A stretch of 64,000 nucleotides of DNA, taken from the NCBI RefSeq assembly GCF_000276665.1, contig NW_004955480.1, forward strand, positions 8,570,347-8,634,346, in the 5' to 3' direction. The notes beneath the pieces were generated by a model, which was not told the DNA's origin, ran no database searches, and was given only the letters and a program-made list of their open reading frames with translations. Source of the DNA: Chinchilla lanigera. Lineage: Eukaryota > Chordata > Mammalia > Rodentia > Chinchillidae. Of this stretch, positions 45,090-57,410 are shown piece after piece. Every line of letters starts with the position of its first letter. Position 1 is the stretch's first letter. The translations under genes and the position numbers were made by a program.

Positions 45090-45450
45090 AGAACACCCAC
45101 TCCTCATTTCCTTCCCAGTCTCCTCTGAGCTGGTGAATTCTCCTCCTCAGTTCAAGCTCATTTGCATGTTCCTTCTTTAGGGAAGCTTCTTTGCCCTGCT
45201 CCTCACCTACCCTTGTTCTTTGTATTATGAATGTTTCCTTGTATTATCCTCTACTTTAGCTTCATAAATTTTTCTCCTTTTACAACACTTAGGGTTATAT
45301 AAACTTTTCTTCATCTCTGTAGTGGTTGTAAGAATATTTCTCTTTCCAAGACTAACTGTATGCTGTCCCTCTCCCTCACAAGTCTTTTAAGCTTCCTGAA
45401 GGTAGGGATGCTTTGCTCACCGAGCCATCTCCAGTTACTAGAACAGGAAC
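45090..45450 (+). repeat. probable L2 LINE relic
   Basis: Forward L2 order: 'cagttcaagctcatttgcat', 'agggaagcttctttgccctg', 'cttaagcttcc'-like 'tcttttaagcttcctgaagg' and 'tagggatgctttgctcaccg'. Confidence 0.45.
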
Positions 45451-46388
45451 ATGAAGCCTGCAGGGGAGAAGGGAGGGAGAGGTCCGGGCAAGCTGGAGAA
45501 CATGAGTAGTAGTGGAATTGTGCTAGGAGGTTCACCTGCAGGAGTGAAGAACTGCAAATGTATGCCTACGAGCATGGAATCATGGGGCCCTTTATTAAGC
45601 CCTCTCTGCACCAGACATGCACTTCTCTTTTCTGTCCTGCATGCAGGTACAAGGGTTAGCTAATCAAGGATGAGTTTCTTGGAGTAAAGGGAGGCAGCTG
45701 GGAAACAGATCATAGAGCCCATCTGTGGGTCTGCTGGTCAACTTCTGGACTCCTGCAAGGCCAGTGTGGCCTATGTGTCTGCACCGTGGAGATGTCATTA
45801 CTCACTGTCTTTTGAGAGAGAGAGGAGTCAGGACTCTGATGGGACAGATGTGCTGGGCATAGGAGCCCGCCAGGGCATTCTTCCCAGGGAACGACATTTT
45901 CGGTAGAAGGGAGTACATGTACACAGACATGGAAGGAAAGCACACTGGGATTTGCAGACTAAAGAACATAATTCTCTTAGTGGGCTGCAGAGAGACTTGA
46001 CAATAGAAATAAAAGTGCCATGTAAGTATTAAGTATTTTCATTATTATTTATTTTTTGGCATTATTTGGAAGGTCAATGAATAAGTGCATGTGAAGTTGT
46101 TTTATACACTGCGAAATGCTTTGAAAATATTTCTATTATAAATTCCTTTGGATGAACATAAATAGGATATTACACTGAAGGACCACGCTGTGAAAATGAA
46201 TTATTTATGAATTTCTTTTATTTATAAACTGACAGTTTTGATTAATTATCTTCTAATCTCCTTTCAAAGTCTAGATCATGGGCTTACAGCATCTATAAAT
46301 ATCAGTGGGTTGGGAATCTGTGTGTTTCCAGGCCTGGCCCAGGGCTCGCCTGGCCTGCTTCTATCAGAACAGGAACCGGAAGGCTGGA

Positions 46389-46411
46389 ACTACATTTCCC
46401 AGCATCCCTTG
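46389..46411 (+). promoter_or_regulatory. candidate ZNF143/THAP11 (SBS-type) motif
   Basis: The sequence 'actacatttcccagcatccc' plus 'ttg' resembles the ACTACAATTCCCAGCATGC-type motif bound by ZNF143/THAP11. This is a motif match by eye. No promoter or CpG island accompanies it, and such sites are also spread by transposons. Confidence 0.4.
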
Positions 46412-46559
46412 AGGGCAGAGTCTCAGTCAGAGTTGTCCAATGAGGGCTCCATGAGGATGTGAAAGATAATACAGAGGTGAGGTCATCTTTTCTGATGGCA
46501 GTGCAGACAGAGTAAGGACAGATCATATACTTCAGAGTGGCTTCCTGGCAATCCCATAT

Positions 46560-46965
46560 TTTTACAACTAAATAGCAGTTTTTCTCCAGCTGTTGCTTGT
46601 ATAACCTCTTAAAGGAATTCCTTTTTATTTGGAAACAACTAGAGACTCCTGGGATATTGCAAAAACAAAAGCAATCACATAACCATCAAAATCCAAACTG
46701 GCTTCACTCAGAGTGACATCTTATATTGCTATAATATAATAGCAAAACCAGAAACTGACACTGGTACAGCTATGAACTACTTACAAATCTTATCCTGTTT
46801 TCACCAGCTTTTACAGAGACTTATGTGTGTGTTTTGTAGTCAAATAACAGTCTGATTCTGCGTACAAGTTTTCTATTGCTCTTTCAATTTTTTTTAGTCT
46901 TTTACTTCTTGTCTTAAATCTGTAGCTAGTGTGATGCTGAATTCTCTAACTAAATGCTAATTAAT
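46560..46965. other. unassigned AT-rich interval
   Basis: No gene. Words such as 'aaacaactagagactcctgg' and 'accatcaaaatccaaactgg' may belong to an old L1, but the order is not convincing. Confidence 0.35.
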
Positions 46966-46975
46966 AAGATTTCCT

Positions 46976-47081
46976 GGGCTGGGGATTTAGCTCAGTGGTA
47001 CAGCGTCTGCCTGGCACATACAATGTTGTGAGTTTGATTCCTGATACCGGAAAAAAACCAAAAAGAAAAAAAAAAAAAAAA
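46976..47081 (+). mobile_element. ID-type SINE with poly-A tail
   Basis: Body starts 'gggctggggatttagctcag' with a 'gtgagtttgattcc' B-box and 'gataccgg' end, then an A-rich tail of about 30 nt. Perfect 9-bp target-site duplication 'aagatttcc' lies at 46966-46974 and 47080-47088. Confidence 0.93.
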
Positions 47082-47339
47082 GATTTCCCAGGGTAGTTCA
47101 TATTTAAACTCTTTCAGCCAAGTTTTGTTGCTTGCACTCCAATATATTCTTCCATGTACTCAATTAAAATATCACTCATTGACATTTCTTCATTTTTTTT
47201 TTTTTTGTCCAGGGTATTATCACATTTAAATCATTATAAGCGATATTTAGGTTTTTTTGTTGGGTTTTGAGTTGCTCCATCCTCAAAGCCATCTGCTCTG
47301 GTTGAATATAATTTGTCTCTTCTGAAACTCCTGCTTAGC

Positions 47340-47758
47340 TTTGCCTGTCATTGAGGTGGTGTTGGGAGCCGGGCCCTTTAGCAGCTCAATGGGCCATGGG
47401 AGGGATGAGTGCAGGTCTTGTAGGACTGGATTAGTTACTTCACCTTGTCGGAAAGTGAGCTTAGCCTCTTGCTTCACTTCTGCCTAAGTGTTCTACCCAC
47501 CTCTGCTATGCTACAAAGCAGCACAAGATCCTCATTAGATGTGACCCCTAGACTTTGGACTTTTACTCTGCAGAATTGTGAGCCTAAATAAACTTCTTTT
47601 CTTTATAAGTTACTTAGTCTTAGATTTTTTTTTTTTTTTTTTGCAGTACCAGGGATTGAACTCAGGACCTCACACTTACCAGGCAGGCGCTTAGGCCACT
47701 GAGCTATATCCCCAGCCAGTCTTAGATATTTTCTAATAGTCATAGAAACCAATTAACA
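47340..47758 (+). mobile_element. ERVL-MaLR LTR split by an ID SINE
   Basis: LTR blocks 'agactttggacttttactct', 'gcagaattgtgagcctaaat' and 'aaacttcttttctttataag' precede the ID. After it the LTR resumes 'tattttctaatagtcataga' and ends 'aattaaca' at 47758. The 5' edge is approximate. Confidence 0.75.
47626..47717 (-). mobile_element. ID-type SINE nested in the LTR
   Basis: The poly-T start is followed by 'accagggattgaactcagga' and 'ccactgagctatatcccc'. Perfect 10-bp target-site duplication 'agtcttagat' lies at 47616-47625 and 47718-47727. Both duplicate copies are LTR sequence, which proves the order: LTR first, then ID. Confidence 0.92.
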
Positions 47759-47965
47759 CTTCATCTTTAACATTGTTTAAAAAAATGCAATGCTGTTTTA
47801 ATAATTCCTAAATAATGACAAAATAGTTAAAGTTGATAAGACAGGGATGCAAAAATAAAACAGGTATGGCTATTAGATTGTGGAATATAATTGTGGAAAT
47901 TATTAACAGGTAACAAAAAATACACCTGAATAATACAAATGCTTCCTTGTTTTTTATTTAAAGAA

Positions 47966-48034
47966 TTTTTTTTGGTGTTGGGAATTGAATCCAGGGCCTC
48001 ACACATGCTGTACCACTGAGCTACATTCCCAGTA
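47966..48034 (-). mobile_element. older ID-type SINE
   Basis: 'gggaattgaatccagggcct' and 'accactgagctacattccca' mark a reverse ID that lacks about ten bases in the middle. No clear target duplication. Confidence 0.75.
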
Positions 48035-48739
48035 CAATGCAAACAGATAAAAAGAGCCATTAAAAGGAATATACAGTCAAGAAGAAACACAAGGAATCCC
48101 CCTGATGTCAGGCACAATCCTATTGCCAGATACAAAAATAAACACAGGAAGATAGCTTTCTTATAATGAAAAAACGAAAGAAAGAAATCAGAAAATCGGA
48201 TGCTCCAAAAAGCAAACAAAATATTTAAATTCCAAAATGATGCTGTTTTCTCTACAGACAAGGGACGATTGGCTTTCCCTCAGTCTCATTAGTGTATGAA
48301 CTGACCGAATTTATCAGTTGTATAACTGACTATGTGCAGTTTTTGTATATCAATTATATCTCAATGAATTTTAAAAAGTCTGGGTTTTCTTCCCCCTTAC
48401 TTGAGCCCTTTATCAGCTCAACTTGTGCAGAGAGATTCACAGAACCTTGGTGCAAGCGACTGTTTTGTCTCTTCATTTTCTCTTTGAGTCTTTAATCACA
48501 AGTAATCCTTTGTCTCTTCCTAACTGAGATGCACTTCCTCTCAAATTCCCCTGGTTAGCAGGGATGCCTCTGGTTCCAACTTAAAAGAAGTATTTTTCAT
48601 GACTTCTCCTAAGGCAGTGTAACAGCTTGAAATCATATATTTCAGAAGGTGATCTTAGCTGTACAATCACCATTTAGTGGGCTTTTCAGAATGAATAAAC
48701 TGTCTTCTGAAGATCTATGCAATCTTTCTTATCTCAGTC

Positions 48740-48965
48740 AGCAGAACTAAGAGCAGAATCATAGCCGATATTTATCATGTGCTAGCGTGGTCCATTCATT
48801 CCTCTGGACATAACCTTAAGTAATCCTCACCACTGCATCAGTAGAAAATTTAAGTCATTTATTCAAAGTCTCAAGGGTACCAAAAAATAGTGCTAAGATC
48901 AGAACCGGGGGTGAGGCTCAAGTCTTTCTTCAATGTCATCACAGTTTATTGCTTTTCTTACGAGT
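48740..48965 (-). repeat. MIR SINE relic
   Basis: Reverse MIR order: 'gatatttatcatgtgctagc', 'ttaagtaatcctcaccactg', 'tttattcaaagtctcaaggg', 'gatcagaaccgggggtgagg'. Confidence 0.5.
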
Positions 48966-48969
48966 GACA

Positions 48970-49975
48970 ACATTTTCCTTCCTCAGAAAATTTCAAAAAC
49001 ATTAGTGTCTGAAAATCAACCTGGGCCCTCTGAACGATAATATTCATGAGCCCCATTGAGCTGCACCAGCTGCTTCAGCTCAGTTTGTCTAATTTAAAAA
49101 GTCAGTTCTGTAGAAAAATAGCAGGTAAGTAAACACCATGGTGATACACTATGCAAAAATAAAAATTGGGAAAGTGATATGGGAGTATGGAAATTTAGGA
49201 AACTTAAATGTAGTGGGAAATTCCAAATATATTCCAAATATATGACTTTGACTTCTTGTTGGAAACCATTTCATGAGGGAGCCTTTGGTTTGACTCCACA
49301 ATGGAGTAAATTGTTTAGAACTTACACTTTAATAGAGGCAACAAAATTCACCCCATTCTTTCTAATTTTGAAGTCAGCAGAGTATAATTTTTAAGATTAT
49401 TTTCTCCAGCGGCAGCTCTTCTTGGAAGCCTGGAAATTGTCTTCTTAACAATTGTAAGATTTTGATTGAAAACATCCAAACACAGGCCTGGCTTCAAAGC
49501 ATACTTTGGGACCAAGATGCATTTCCTGGATTACATTGCTCAATTAGTGGTGATACTGATTCAAAAGAAGAAAGGGCTCCCAAATCTCAGCAATTTATAT
49601 TATTAAAAGATACATCCCCTATATAAACAGTGAACCCAAAATGTGCCTTAAGAGAACCTAGTCTCAAGCCCTTCCAAATTCCAGTTCTCTCATCTCACAA
49701 TCATCACCACGGTTTCTTTTTTTTGCCTTCCCACCTCCAATTTTTCCATTCCTTATGTTCAACATATGACTACACTGTCTCAGCAAGCCCATTGGAATCA
49801 CATAAGCACTTACTGTATTAATCAGCAGTGAAGCTTCTACTTCTATGGTAGATTATTTAGGCTGCATGTATTTAGTGAGGCTGGCTTGTTGTAGTCAAAC
49901 AACACACAATACTCTAGCTACTTTTGGTGAATACAAACCCTATTTAAGTCATATGTTATCTAGAAGGTATACATG
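48970..49975. other. unassigned AT-rich interval
   Basis: No gene or named repeat. A small direct repeat 'attccaaatat' occurs at about 49220-49240. Confidence 0.4.
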
Positions 49976-49976
49976 C

Positions 49977-50120
49977 TTCCGAAAGAAAACAAAAGAGAAA
50001 GAAGAAGACAAAAGAGAGAAAAAAGGATGAACAGAAGGGAGGATAGCAATGGGAAAAAAGAGAGGTAAGAGAAAAAGGAAGGCAAACACAGAGCAAAGAA
50101 AAGAAAAGAAAAAAGTAGAG
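49977..50120. repeat. A/G-rich low-complexity tract
   Basis: About 140 bp of 'gaaa/gaag/aaag' units. The Lys/Glu and Phe/Leu frames on the two strands are compositional. Confidence 0.85.
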
Positions 50121-50124
50121 CAGG

Positions 50125-53115
50125 AAGCCAACGTGAAAGATCCTGAAACTCCAAATAAAACAGACACAGTCAATCCATCTTTCCTGCGGGGCTGCCTACA
50201 GTATTGGATGTACCATACCACTCATTCTTCCATGGATCTCGCAGCCAATAAACTGACTTAGCAAGATCTTAACTGTCATAAAGATTTACACTAACAAGTG
50301 CCAGTTTAGGGCAGGGTGACCAGCTTTTCTATTTGCCTGAGAATGAAGGGGGCTTCTGAGATGCGAGACTTTTTGAGGGTGGGATTGTTCATGCAAATCT
50401 GGATGATTTTTCTGGGACTGGGGAGATTTCCAGGGCATGGGATTTCATCGTCCAAACAAGCAAAGTGTCAGGCAAATTGGGAAATTTAGTAACCTTATCT
50501 TTGGGTAAATAAGTAAATTTATCTCATGTGCCCTTTGAACGTTGTGCAGGAAACTATGAGTGGTGTTGGCTCACATGCCGTGTGCCAGGTGGGTAACTTT
50601 TCCTCTCTGTGCAGCACCCTGATACTCTTTCATGTCTCATATGGTCCAAGTTGGCCTATTATGTGTAGCACCCTTTACACCTGTTATCTTCTCCAAGCTG
50701 AGCAAACCACCCAGTCTGAGTTGGGCATACGCTGATAAACCTTGCGTAACACACCTTGCAGCTGTGATTAGTTGACGGGTGAGTGTGTAATTTGAGAAGA
50801 TGGCCTTTGGGAGAGAGAACCACCTTTTGCTTCTAGTGAAGAGTGATCATTTTCCTCATCATGTACGATGAAGTGAAAAGATAGAGCAAGAAGGAGGACA
50901 AAGAAAGAGGTGATACCCAGAGCCTCCTTTGAGGCCCTAGATCCCACCACACAAGAAGCTAATGTTATCCCAAGATTGCCCAGGCATGTGAGCTAAGGCA
51001 TTCTTTTTTCTTAAGCTACTTAGAGTTGAGTGCCTGTCTGCCTGTCAAGAGACCAAGAGTTGTGCCTAGTAGACAAACTCAGCTCTTTTATTCTGGACTT
51101 AGTCTTGTTAGACAGGCACGATATTGGCATATGAAATTCTCAATAGTGAGCATCCTTCAGCCACAAACAAAGAAATTTCATTTAGCTCAATTTAAGTATT
51201 ATAGGACCAAGGATACATGTATTAGACCGCAGACCTGGAAATCAAATCCAGATCTGTCTGATTCTAAGGTACACAGTATATTTCTAGAATTTATACTGCC
51301 CCCCAAAAGGAATCTCTTAAGTAATAACCTAACTAAAGTTAGGTTTTGACTCATATCCTATGTATGAACTTATATATAATGCCAAACATCTGCTTGTTTG
51401 CTTCCAAAATTCCTGATTGATCAGATGCTTCATAAAGAGAAGTCAGACATGAGTGTGTAAAGCTAGATGGAAAGTGCTATCTGCTGCGGTGTGAATTTAT
51501 ATTTTGGCAGAGATGAATTCCAGGTGATGATATGTCAGATTTTCAAGTTTACTCCAGTTTAAATTTTCACTGACAATTAAGAGGAGCTATTCTTCTTTCA
51601 TAGGGGAGATTCTTTGCCCTTTCTACTGTCAGTACAGAGACTGTTTAACCGTTTCCCCAGACTCAAGCCCAGCAGCTGTGTCAGTAAGATAAGTGTTCTG
51701 GGTATTTTCTTTTATCGTCATCATCCCATATGCTTGGCTACTGATGCGAGAGAAGGATGCTTGTCCAGGAAATATTTCTTTTCCATGGTGGTGCTCTATA
51801 CATGCTATAAAAATCTCAGAATATGATTCTGGAACACTTATTGGTTGGTTATTTCTTTAGTACTTTTAAAAAAAATATGTGTGGTTATTACAATTCAAGG
51901 TTGTTGGTGCGTGCTAACTGACACAGAGGAATAATGTATCTTGTTACAGTGCGGATAACACTCTATAGTAAATGTCTTTGGCACAACTTGCTGTACGTCT
52001 TTTCCTGTGAATATCCTTCCCTGTCTACATGGTAGCAGGCCCTTGTCATCGGCTTTCATGGCTGTAATGCTGCAGCATACTAAACAACTCTGAAATTCCA
52101 GCAGCTCATAACAACCAACACTTCTTTCCTGTTTTCATTCACTGAATATGTACAACTTGCCCAAGATTGCACAGCTGGTAAATGATGATGCTGGGATTCA
52201 CTCATTCAACAGATATTATTGAGCTTCTACAATGAGGAGGCTGATCAACCTCTAAACCATACTGTTTTTTATCTGGTGGCATTAAAGGTGAATATAATAT
52301 CATGACAGTTCAAGAGTGAGTCAAAAAGACAGAACAGGTGGAGTGGGTAAGATCTAACATGCTCTCATAAGTGAGGGATTGGGAGATATGGATAACACCA
52401 GCTAGAATAGAAGTCATATTGAATCACAGAAAGTGTAACTAGAAATGCACACATGAAGGCATTCCAAGTGGAAACCAGTGCTGGTCTGTAATTTCATTTG
52501 AGGGAGGAGAAAGAAAAGGAAATACTTGAAGTCAGTTTTGAATGTCCACTCTGTGCCAGGCTTTGTCTTATGAGAAAAAAATCCACATAGCAAACATCTT
52601 AAAAAAGTGCTTGTTTCGCATTTTACATCTCCCTGGACGTCACTTTTTAAATGTCTAATGCAAATATACTGTCATTTCTTTCTTAGTGCTGTTTTAGTTT
52701 GTGCCTAACACATCGTGGGCATTCTGTCAGTTTTAGTTTTCATGGTAGATTCTGTGAGTTGCTGCTGGATGCCCATTTTCCCATTCTTTCTTAGAGACAT
52801 TGTTTGTTTGGAGAGCAATGTGACCAGATAAATACACACCTTTTCAGACTCCTTGTGGCCAATGAAAGCCACAAGACCCACTCAGGAAAATGATAAGCAA
52901 GAAGAAGTTGACAGAAGAATATGCTGGAAAAGGGGAAGACTCAGTTGGTGTGACCTGCGCATATTTTGTTCATTGTAGTTTACCACTGATCCAGAATGCA
53001 GTCATGATGTGGAAGTAGAATAGATAGATGTCTTTTGGCCATAACAAAGGGCGCTCCATGCCAAGATGGGGAAGCAGAAAAACAGAAGGAACCTGGGGCT
53101 CTGATGAGAGTGTGC
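50125..53115. other. long unassigned interval
   Basis: No gene recognised. A reverse MIR-like fragment ('aacttgcccaagattgcaca') at about 52150-52215 is the clearest repeat. The largest frame (107 codons, 51026-51349) has no recognisable domain. Confidence 0.45.
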
Positions 53116-53118
53116 AGC

Positions 53119-53460
53119 TGCTAGGGACTGAATGTTTTTCTTCTGCCTCGCCCAGGTTCATGTGGTGGGATCCTAATGTGCCATATGATGATAATTGGAG
53201 GTGGGGGGTTGGGCAGGTAATTAGGTGATGAGGGTGGAGCCCTCATGGGTAGAATTAGTGACCTTATGAGAAGAGACATGAAAGAGGTGGTCTCTCTCTG
53301 CCATGTAAGGATAATGCAAGAGGTGGCCATCAGCATTCCTCGTGGGCATCGCCAGACGTGAGATCTGGTGGAACTCAGAAGTCCCAGTCTCTCAAACTGA
53401 GAAATCAACGTTGCATAAGTTATCCAGACTCTCATATCTTGTTATAATACTCAAACTAAG
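53119..53460 (+). mobile_element. MLT1-like ERVL-MaLR solo LTR
   Basis: Textbook block order: 'ctagggactgaatgtttttc', 'caggttcatgtggtgggatc', 'gtaattaggtgatgagggtg', 'gagccctcatgggtagaatt', 'accttatgagaagagacatg', 'ctctctctgccatgtaagga', and an end near 'ttgttataatactcaaac'. The polyadenylation signal region is eroded. Confidence 0.85.
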
Positions 53461-53464
53461 GTGG

Positions 53465-54200
53465 AACCATTGCACCAATCCCTGAGTGCATTATCTCCAA
53501 ACTTATTTTCTTTTAGGTGAGGAAAGCAAAATCCTATTTTGGCAGATGGCTAAAGTTGGTTTCTGTTGCTTGAAGTCAAACACCCACACAGCCTTCGTTT
53601 GCATTTCCATCCTAGACTCATTATGCAATGCTTTCAGATTTGTGTATAATACCTCATTGTTTCAAAAGATTTGGCCTCTTTCTGAGCAAATTTTCTGGAA
53701 TCCTTCCTTTTTCTTTTCAGATGAGGCATCATTTGGCAACATTATAACAAAATCCTGCTTGAGCAAAATGCCAATAGAACATTTTTTTCAAGCCAACCAT
53801 CCGATACTCAATCATAGCCTACAGAAATAGTTCCACCTGGATGAAAGACTGTGCAGAACGTATGGCTGCCAACTGTGGCAACATGAGACAAAACAAAAAT
53901 CAAAGCTCAAAATAAATAACATGCAAAGGAAGAGAACGTTTACATTTTTTAATCTTGCAACTTTAGCAGTGAAGTTTAGTAGAAAAACACTGCAAAATTT
54001 CAAGGCAAGGAATTCAGGCTCAAATTTGCACAGAACTGGGAGGAGCAAGGGAAGTAAAGAAAATTAAGTTAAGTAGGTGTATCAACTCCCTACAAAGAAT
54101 GTAATCGTTATATATTGCAAACATGTACTAAAAATTAAAAAAAAAATTTTTTTAAAGAGAGGAATGTTTAAAAAAAATTACACTGGGCCACTTGTCATCT
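53465..54200. other. unassigned non-coding interval
   Basis: No gene. The 114-codon frame at 53486-53830 begins at the LTR edge and has no recognisable domain. A short A/T run lies at 54130-54178. Confidence 0.4.
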
Positions 54201-54204
54201 GAGT

Positions 54205-54285
54205 GGTTTGGGGCAAGTTCTTTTTTTCTCTTTCCAGGTGTTGGCTTTCTATAAGCAAAAGCTATTGGTGATGGCTGTTATGATG

Positions 54286-54328
<43 letters not shown>

Positions 54329-54410
54329 TAATACCTACTTACAGAGTTGCTTTAAAGACTAAGCAAAGCTAAATGTGTGCAAGTGCTCTGTAAACAATGA
54401 AATATCATGT
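54205..54410 (+). repeat. MIR SINE relic containing (AAT)n
   Basis: Forward MIR flanks are present: 'tttggggcaagttctttttt' before, and 'taatacctacttacagagtt' then 'gctttaaagactaagcaaag' after. An (AAT)n run of about 45 bp sits exactly where MIR has 'ataataatagta'. Confidence 0.7.
54286..54332. repeat. (AAT)n microsatellite
   Basis: About 15 AAT units with one AAC variant near the end, embedded in the MIR relic. Confidence 0.96.
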
Positions 54411-55009
54411 AACCTTTTGTTTCTGCTGAGAGGTGGAAAGATATGCCAAGTGAACTACCCCCAAGCTTGTCAGTTGCCTACTGGTACTGTCCCACAATCT
54501 AGAGGTGTGAAACGGAAATACTGAAGGATATATGGGATGTGAATGATCTGCTGAAGGCTAGTAGTGAAGCTCTTTCATGGTTATAATTGTCCCTGTCAAA
54601 CATAAGTGCCCTTCTTTAATGGGGGCATGAGGGTAAAAAGAAAAAAAATTATCATTTTTAGAACACTGTTACGAGCATGTTGGCATTTTACAGGTTTGAT
54701 CTTCTTTAATCAATCTGACAGATGCAGCCACATTTATGTGTTCTCTAAGGACAGGACATCCGTGTGGTCATCACAGTTACACTGCGTGCAGCATGGCTTA
54801 GGCTCACAGATTGGGAATGACAATTTAAGTAAGGAAAGTTGGGGTCTGCGCCAGGCTTAGGGGTGAAGTCTGCAGCCTAATCCAGGTCTGTGATTCGGGT
54901 CTGTGGCCTGAAGTTAGCTGGTTAGTCCTTCACAAAAGAAGGAGGGTCTTCATACTCAAAGGTTATGGAGACTTTGGACTGTCTAACTAGAGGGAAAGAA
55001 GGAAAGGAC

Positions 55010-55449
55010 TGTTATGGTTGAGCCATTGTGTCAATTTGAAAAGTCTAATTAAGTAATTCAGCAGTTCTACCTCCTAGTGTGTAGAGGACAAGCCCTTACC
55101 TCGAGGATGTTGTTCATTGTGTCAAATTGAGAAGTTTAGAAGTTTAACTAAGAGACTTAGTAGGGGGCCAGGGTCCTTGGAGCTGGAGTGAGTGCTACAC
55201 CCACCCAAGGGTGGCAGCCTGCTTACAATATAAAGGAGGAAAAGAGGCCTGTTCTCCCCCCTTCTCACTCTTGCTGTTTTTGCTGTCTTCTGCCACCATG
55301 ACGTGTTGCCCCTGTGCTATGCCACCCTGCCTTGGAGCCAGCTGATTATGGACTGAAACCTCCACAAACTGTGAACTAAATAAACCTTTCCTTCCTGAAC
55401 TTTGGGTGTTAGGTATTTTGTCCTAGCAAAGAGAAAAAAATAATTAACA
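55010..55449 (+). mobile_element. ERVL-MaLR solo LTR, same family as 22.3 kb
   Basis: It starts 'tgttatggttgagccattgt' and ends 'ataattaaca'. It holds two diverged copies of a 'cattgtgtcaa(a/t)ttga(a/g)aag' segment, at about 55024 and 55113. AATAAA lies in 'gaactaaataaacctttcct'. The last 130 bp are close to the LTR at 22283-22627. Confidence 0.82.
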
Positions 55450-55504
55450 TGAGGACTTTCCCAGCCACTGAGGACTTCCAGTGTCACAAACTTCTTAGGT
55501 AATA

Positions 55505-55725
55505 ATGAGTATAGGTATTTTGCTATGTGACAGGCACTGTGAAAAACACTTTAAATTATTAACTCATTAATCTTACTACCCTATGAAATGTAGGTGCTAT
55601 GCTTAATCCTATTTCACAGACAAGAAAACTGATGAATAGAAATGCTAAGTGACCTGGCCAAAGCTATGCACGTGGACTGAAACCCCAGCAGCCTGGCTCC
55701 TGTGGCCTGCACTGGCCTGTGATCC
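55505..55725 (-). repeat. MIR SINE relic
   Basis: Reverse MIR order: 'tgctatgtgacaggcactgt', 'ttaactcattaatcttacta', 'cctatttcacagacaagaaa', 'aagtgacctggccaaagcta', 'gcagcctggctcctgtg'. Confidence 0.65.
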
Positions 55726-55729
55726 CGTC

Positions 55730-56785
55730 ACCTTTAAGGAGAGGAACAGATCAGAGCATGTGTCCAACAGCTGGTTTGTGACTCTTGGGAACTCAGCCTC
55801 TCAAGAAACCCAAGCATTCATTATTTTTGTGGTTAAAGGCTGAGGAACTGCTGAAGATACTTTCGGCCTTACCTAAATGTAATCACCTACTTATGTACGG
55901 CAATGTCTCCTTCTAGTCTAATGCAAGACTGAAAGGGATTTAGGGGGACATCTGGAATTTATTTATACCTTTTAGGTTTTGAAATTCAATATTAACTTCC
56001 TATAACAAAAGGGAAAGAAGTCAGAGTAGACCATATTCACAAAAATCGGACTACATGGGGCATATATTGCAAACTGGACTTTAATGTCTGGCTAAGATAT
56101 TGCTCTGGATTGCCTGGATCATTCTTCTCAAAGAGAAAAAACACATGAAATCGTTTTGACCCTCAGTGTACATGGCAATGGAACGAAGTGCATATGTAAT
56201 TCTCAGACCCAGCTGAGATTGTGGCACAAAGATAATTAGAAGAATATCATCATGACAGTGCTAGTATTTTATTCTGATCCTGGGGAGAAAGCATGCAGTG
56301 CAGACACAGACAGCATAGGGCTGGCTTTGCCATTTTACTAGTTGTGTAACTTTGGACAATCTCCCTCAGCCAGTGTCTTCACCTAGTGCACATTTCAAGC
56401 AGATGGTGTCAAGGGGAAAACAAAAGCACACATTTGGGAATTTTAGGGGTTCGTGTGACTGACATGAAAACATGCTTCTAAAGACTAAGGAAATAAAACC
56501 CAAGAGATAAGATCAAGAAAAGTCTTATGTCCCAAGTTAGGATATTTGGCCTCTATTCTCAAAAGCAGCAGGGAACTATTGAAAAGTTGTTTCAATTTCA
56601 GTCTTTTGAAAGGCAAAGCAGAACTGCACCTCCTTCCTACAAATGGAGTAGCTCACTGTAGAAAACAAGAGATAAAGAGGAGAAATGTTTTAAGTGGAAT
56701 CAATTAGATAGCTACTATTAGCATCTGGGAAATGATTTTCTCTATATATCATAGAAGAATGTTTTAATAAAAATATAATCAAATT
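55730..56785. other. unassigned non-coding interval
   Basis: No gene recognised. A forward MIR-like fragment may lie at about 56315-56400 ('gttgtgtaactttggacaat'). Confidence 0.4.
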
Positions 56786-56789
56786 GTAC

Positions 56790-57135
56790 TCAATATCTTA
56801 TACTCTTGTCTGTTATGACTAAAAGATTACCTAGGCAAATCAGTCTTGATTTGCTTACATTGCTATTTTTTAAAACTACCCAGTACTTAGTGGCTGTATG
56901 AATGTGCCAGTTTCTTTAGTTGTATTCTAATTTTTTATTTGTGAGTTGTTTCCACATTTTGGAATATAAATACCCCAATAGCATTATAACTATATTTGAG
57001 CACATTTATGATGTTTTTCCTTGGGATAAATTTTAAGACATAGAAAGAGTTTTATATTGATTGCTAAATTATGTCTCAGAAAAATTATGTAAATCAGCTG
57101 TCCTACCAGCAGAGTTTGGGACTAGTTATTTCATT
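56790..57135 (-). mobile_element. ancient L1ME-like 3' end
   Basis: Reverse old-L1 blocks: 'gtggctgtatgaatgtgcca', 'gtgagttgtttccacatttt', 'ttccttgggataaattttaa', 'ttgattgctaaattatgtct', 'gctgtcctaccagcagagtt'. Confidence 0.6.
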
Positions 57136-57410
57136 TAGAGCCTAAACAAAATATGGCAGTTAATTTCTCACAGATTAGATCATGTCCTAAGACAGTGACC
57201 AAAATGTTAAAATTAGGGGCATTATGAGGAACAATTAATGGATGGGATGTCAAAAGTAAGAAGTTGCTATCTTGGAAGAGGGAACTGGCAGTGTCTTCAA
57301 ATAGTTGAAAGACTGCCCTGTTGACAGAGGGTGACCATATTCTGTGGATTTTCTAAGGACAGAACTAAAATCAATTTGTAGAATTTCCAGAAAGTCAGAC
57401 TTAATTGGTG

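Noticed and set aside
47827..48261. 144-codon reverse frame with hydrophobic, membrane-like stretches
   Set aside because: It runs through an ID SINE and T-rich flanking DNA. The hydrophobic residues come from T-rich codons.
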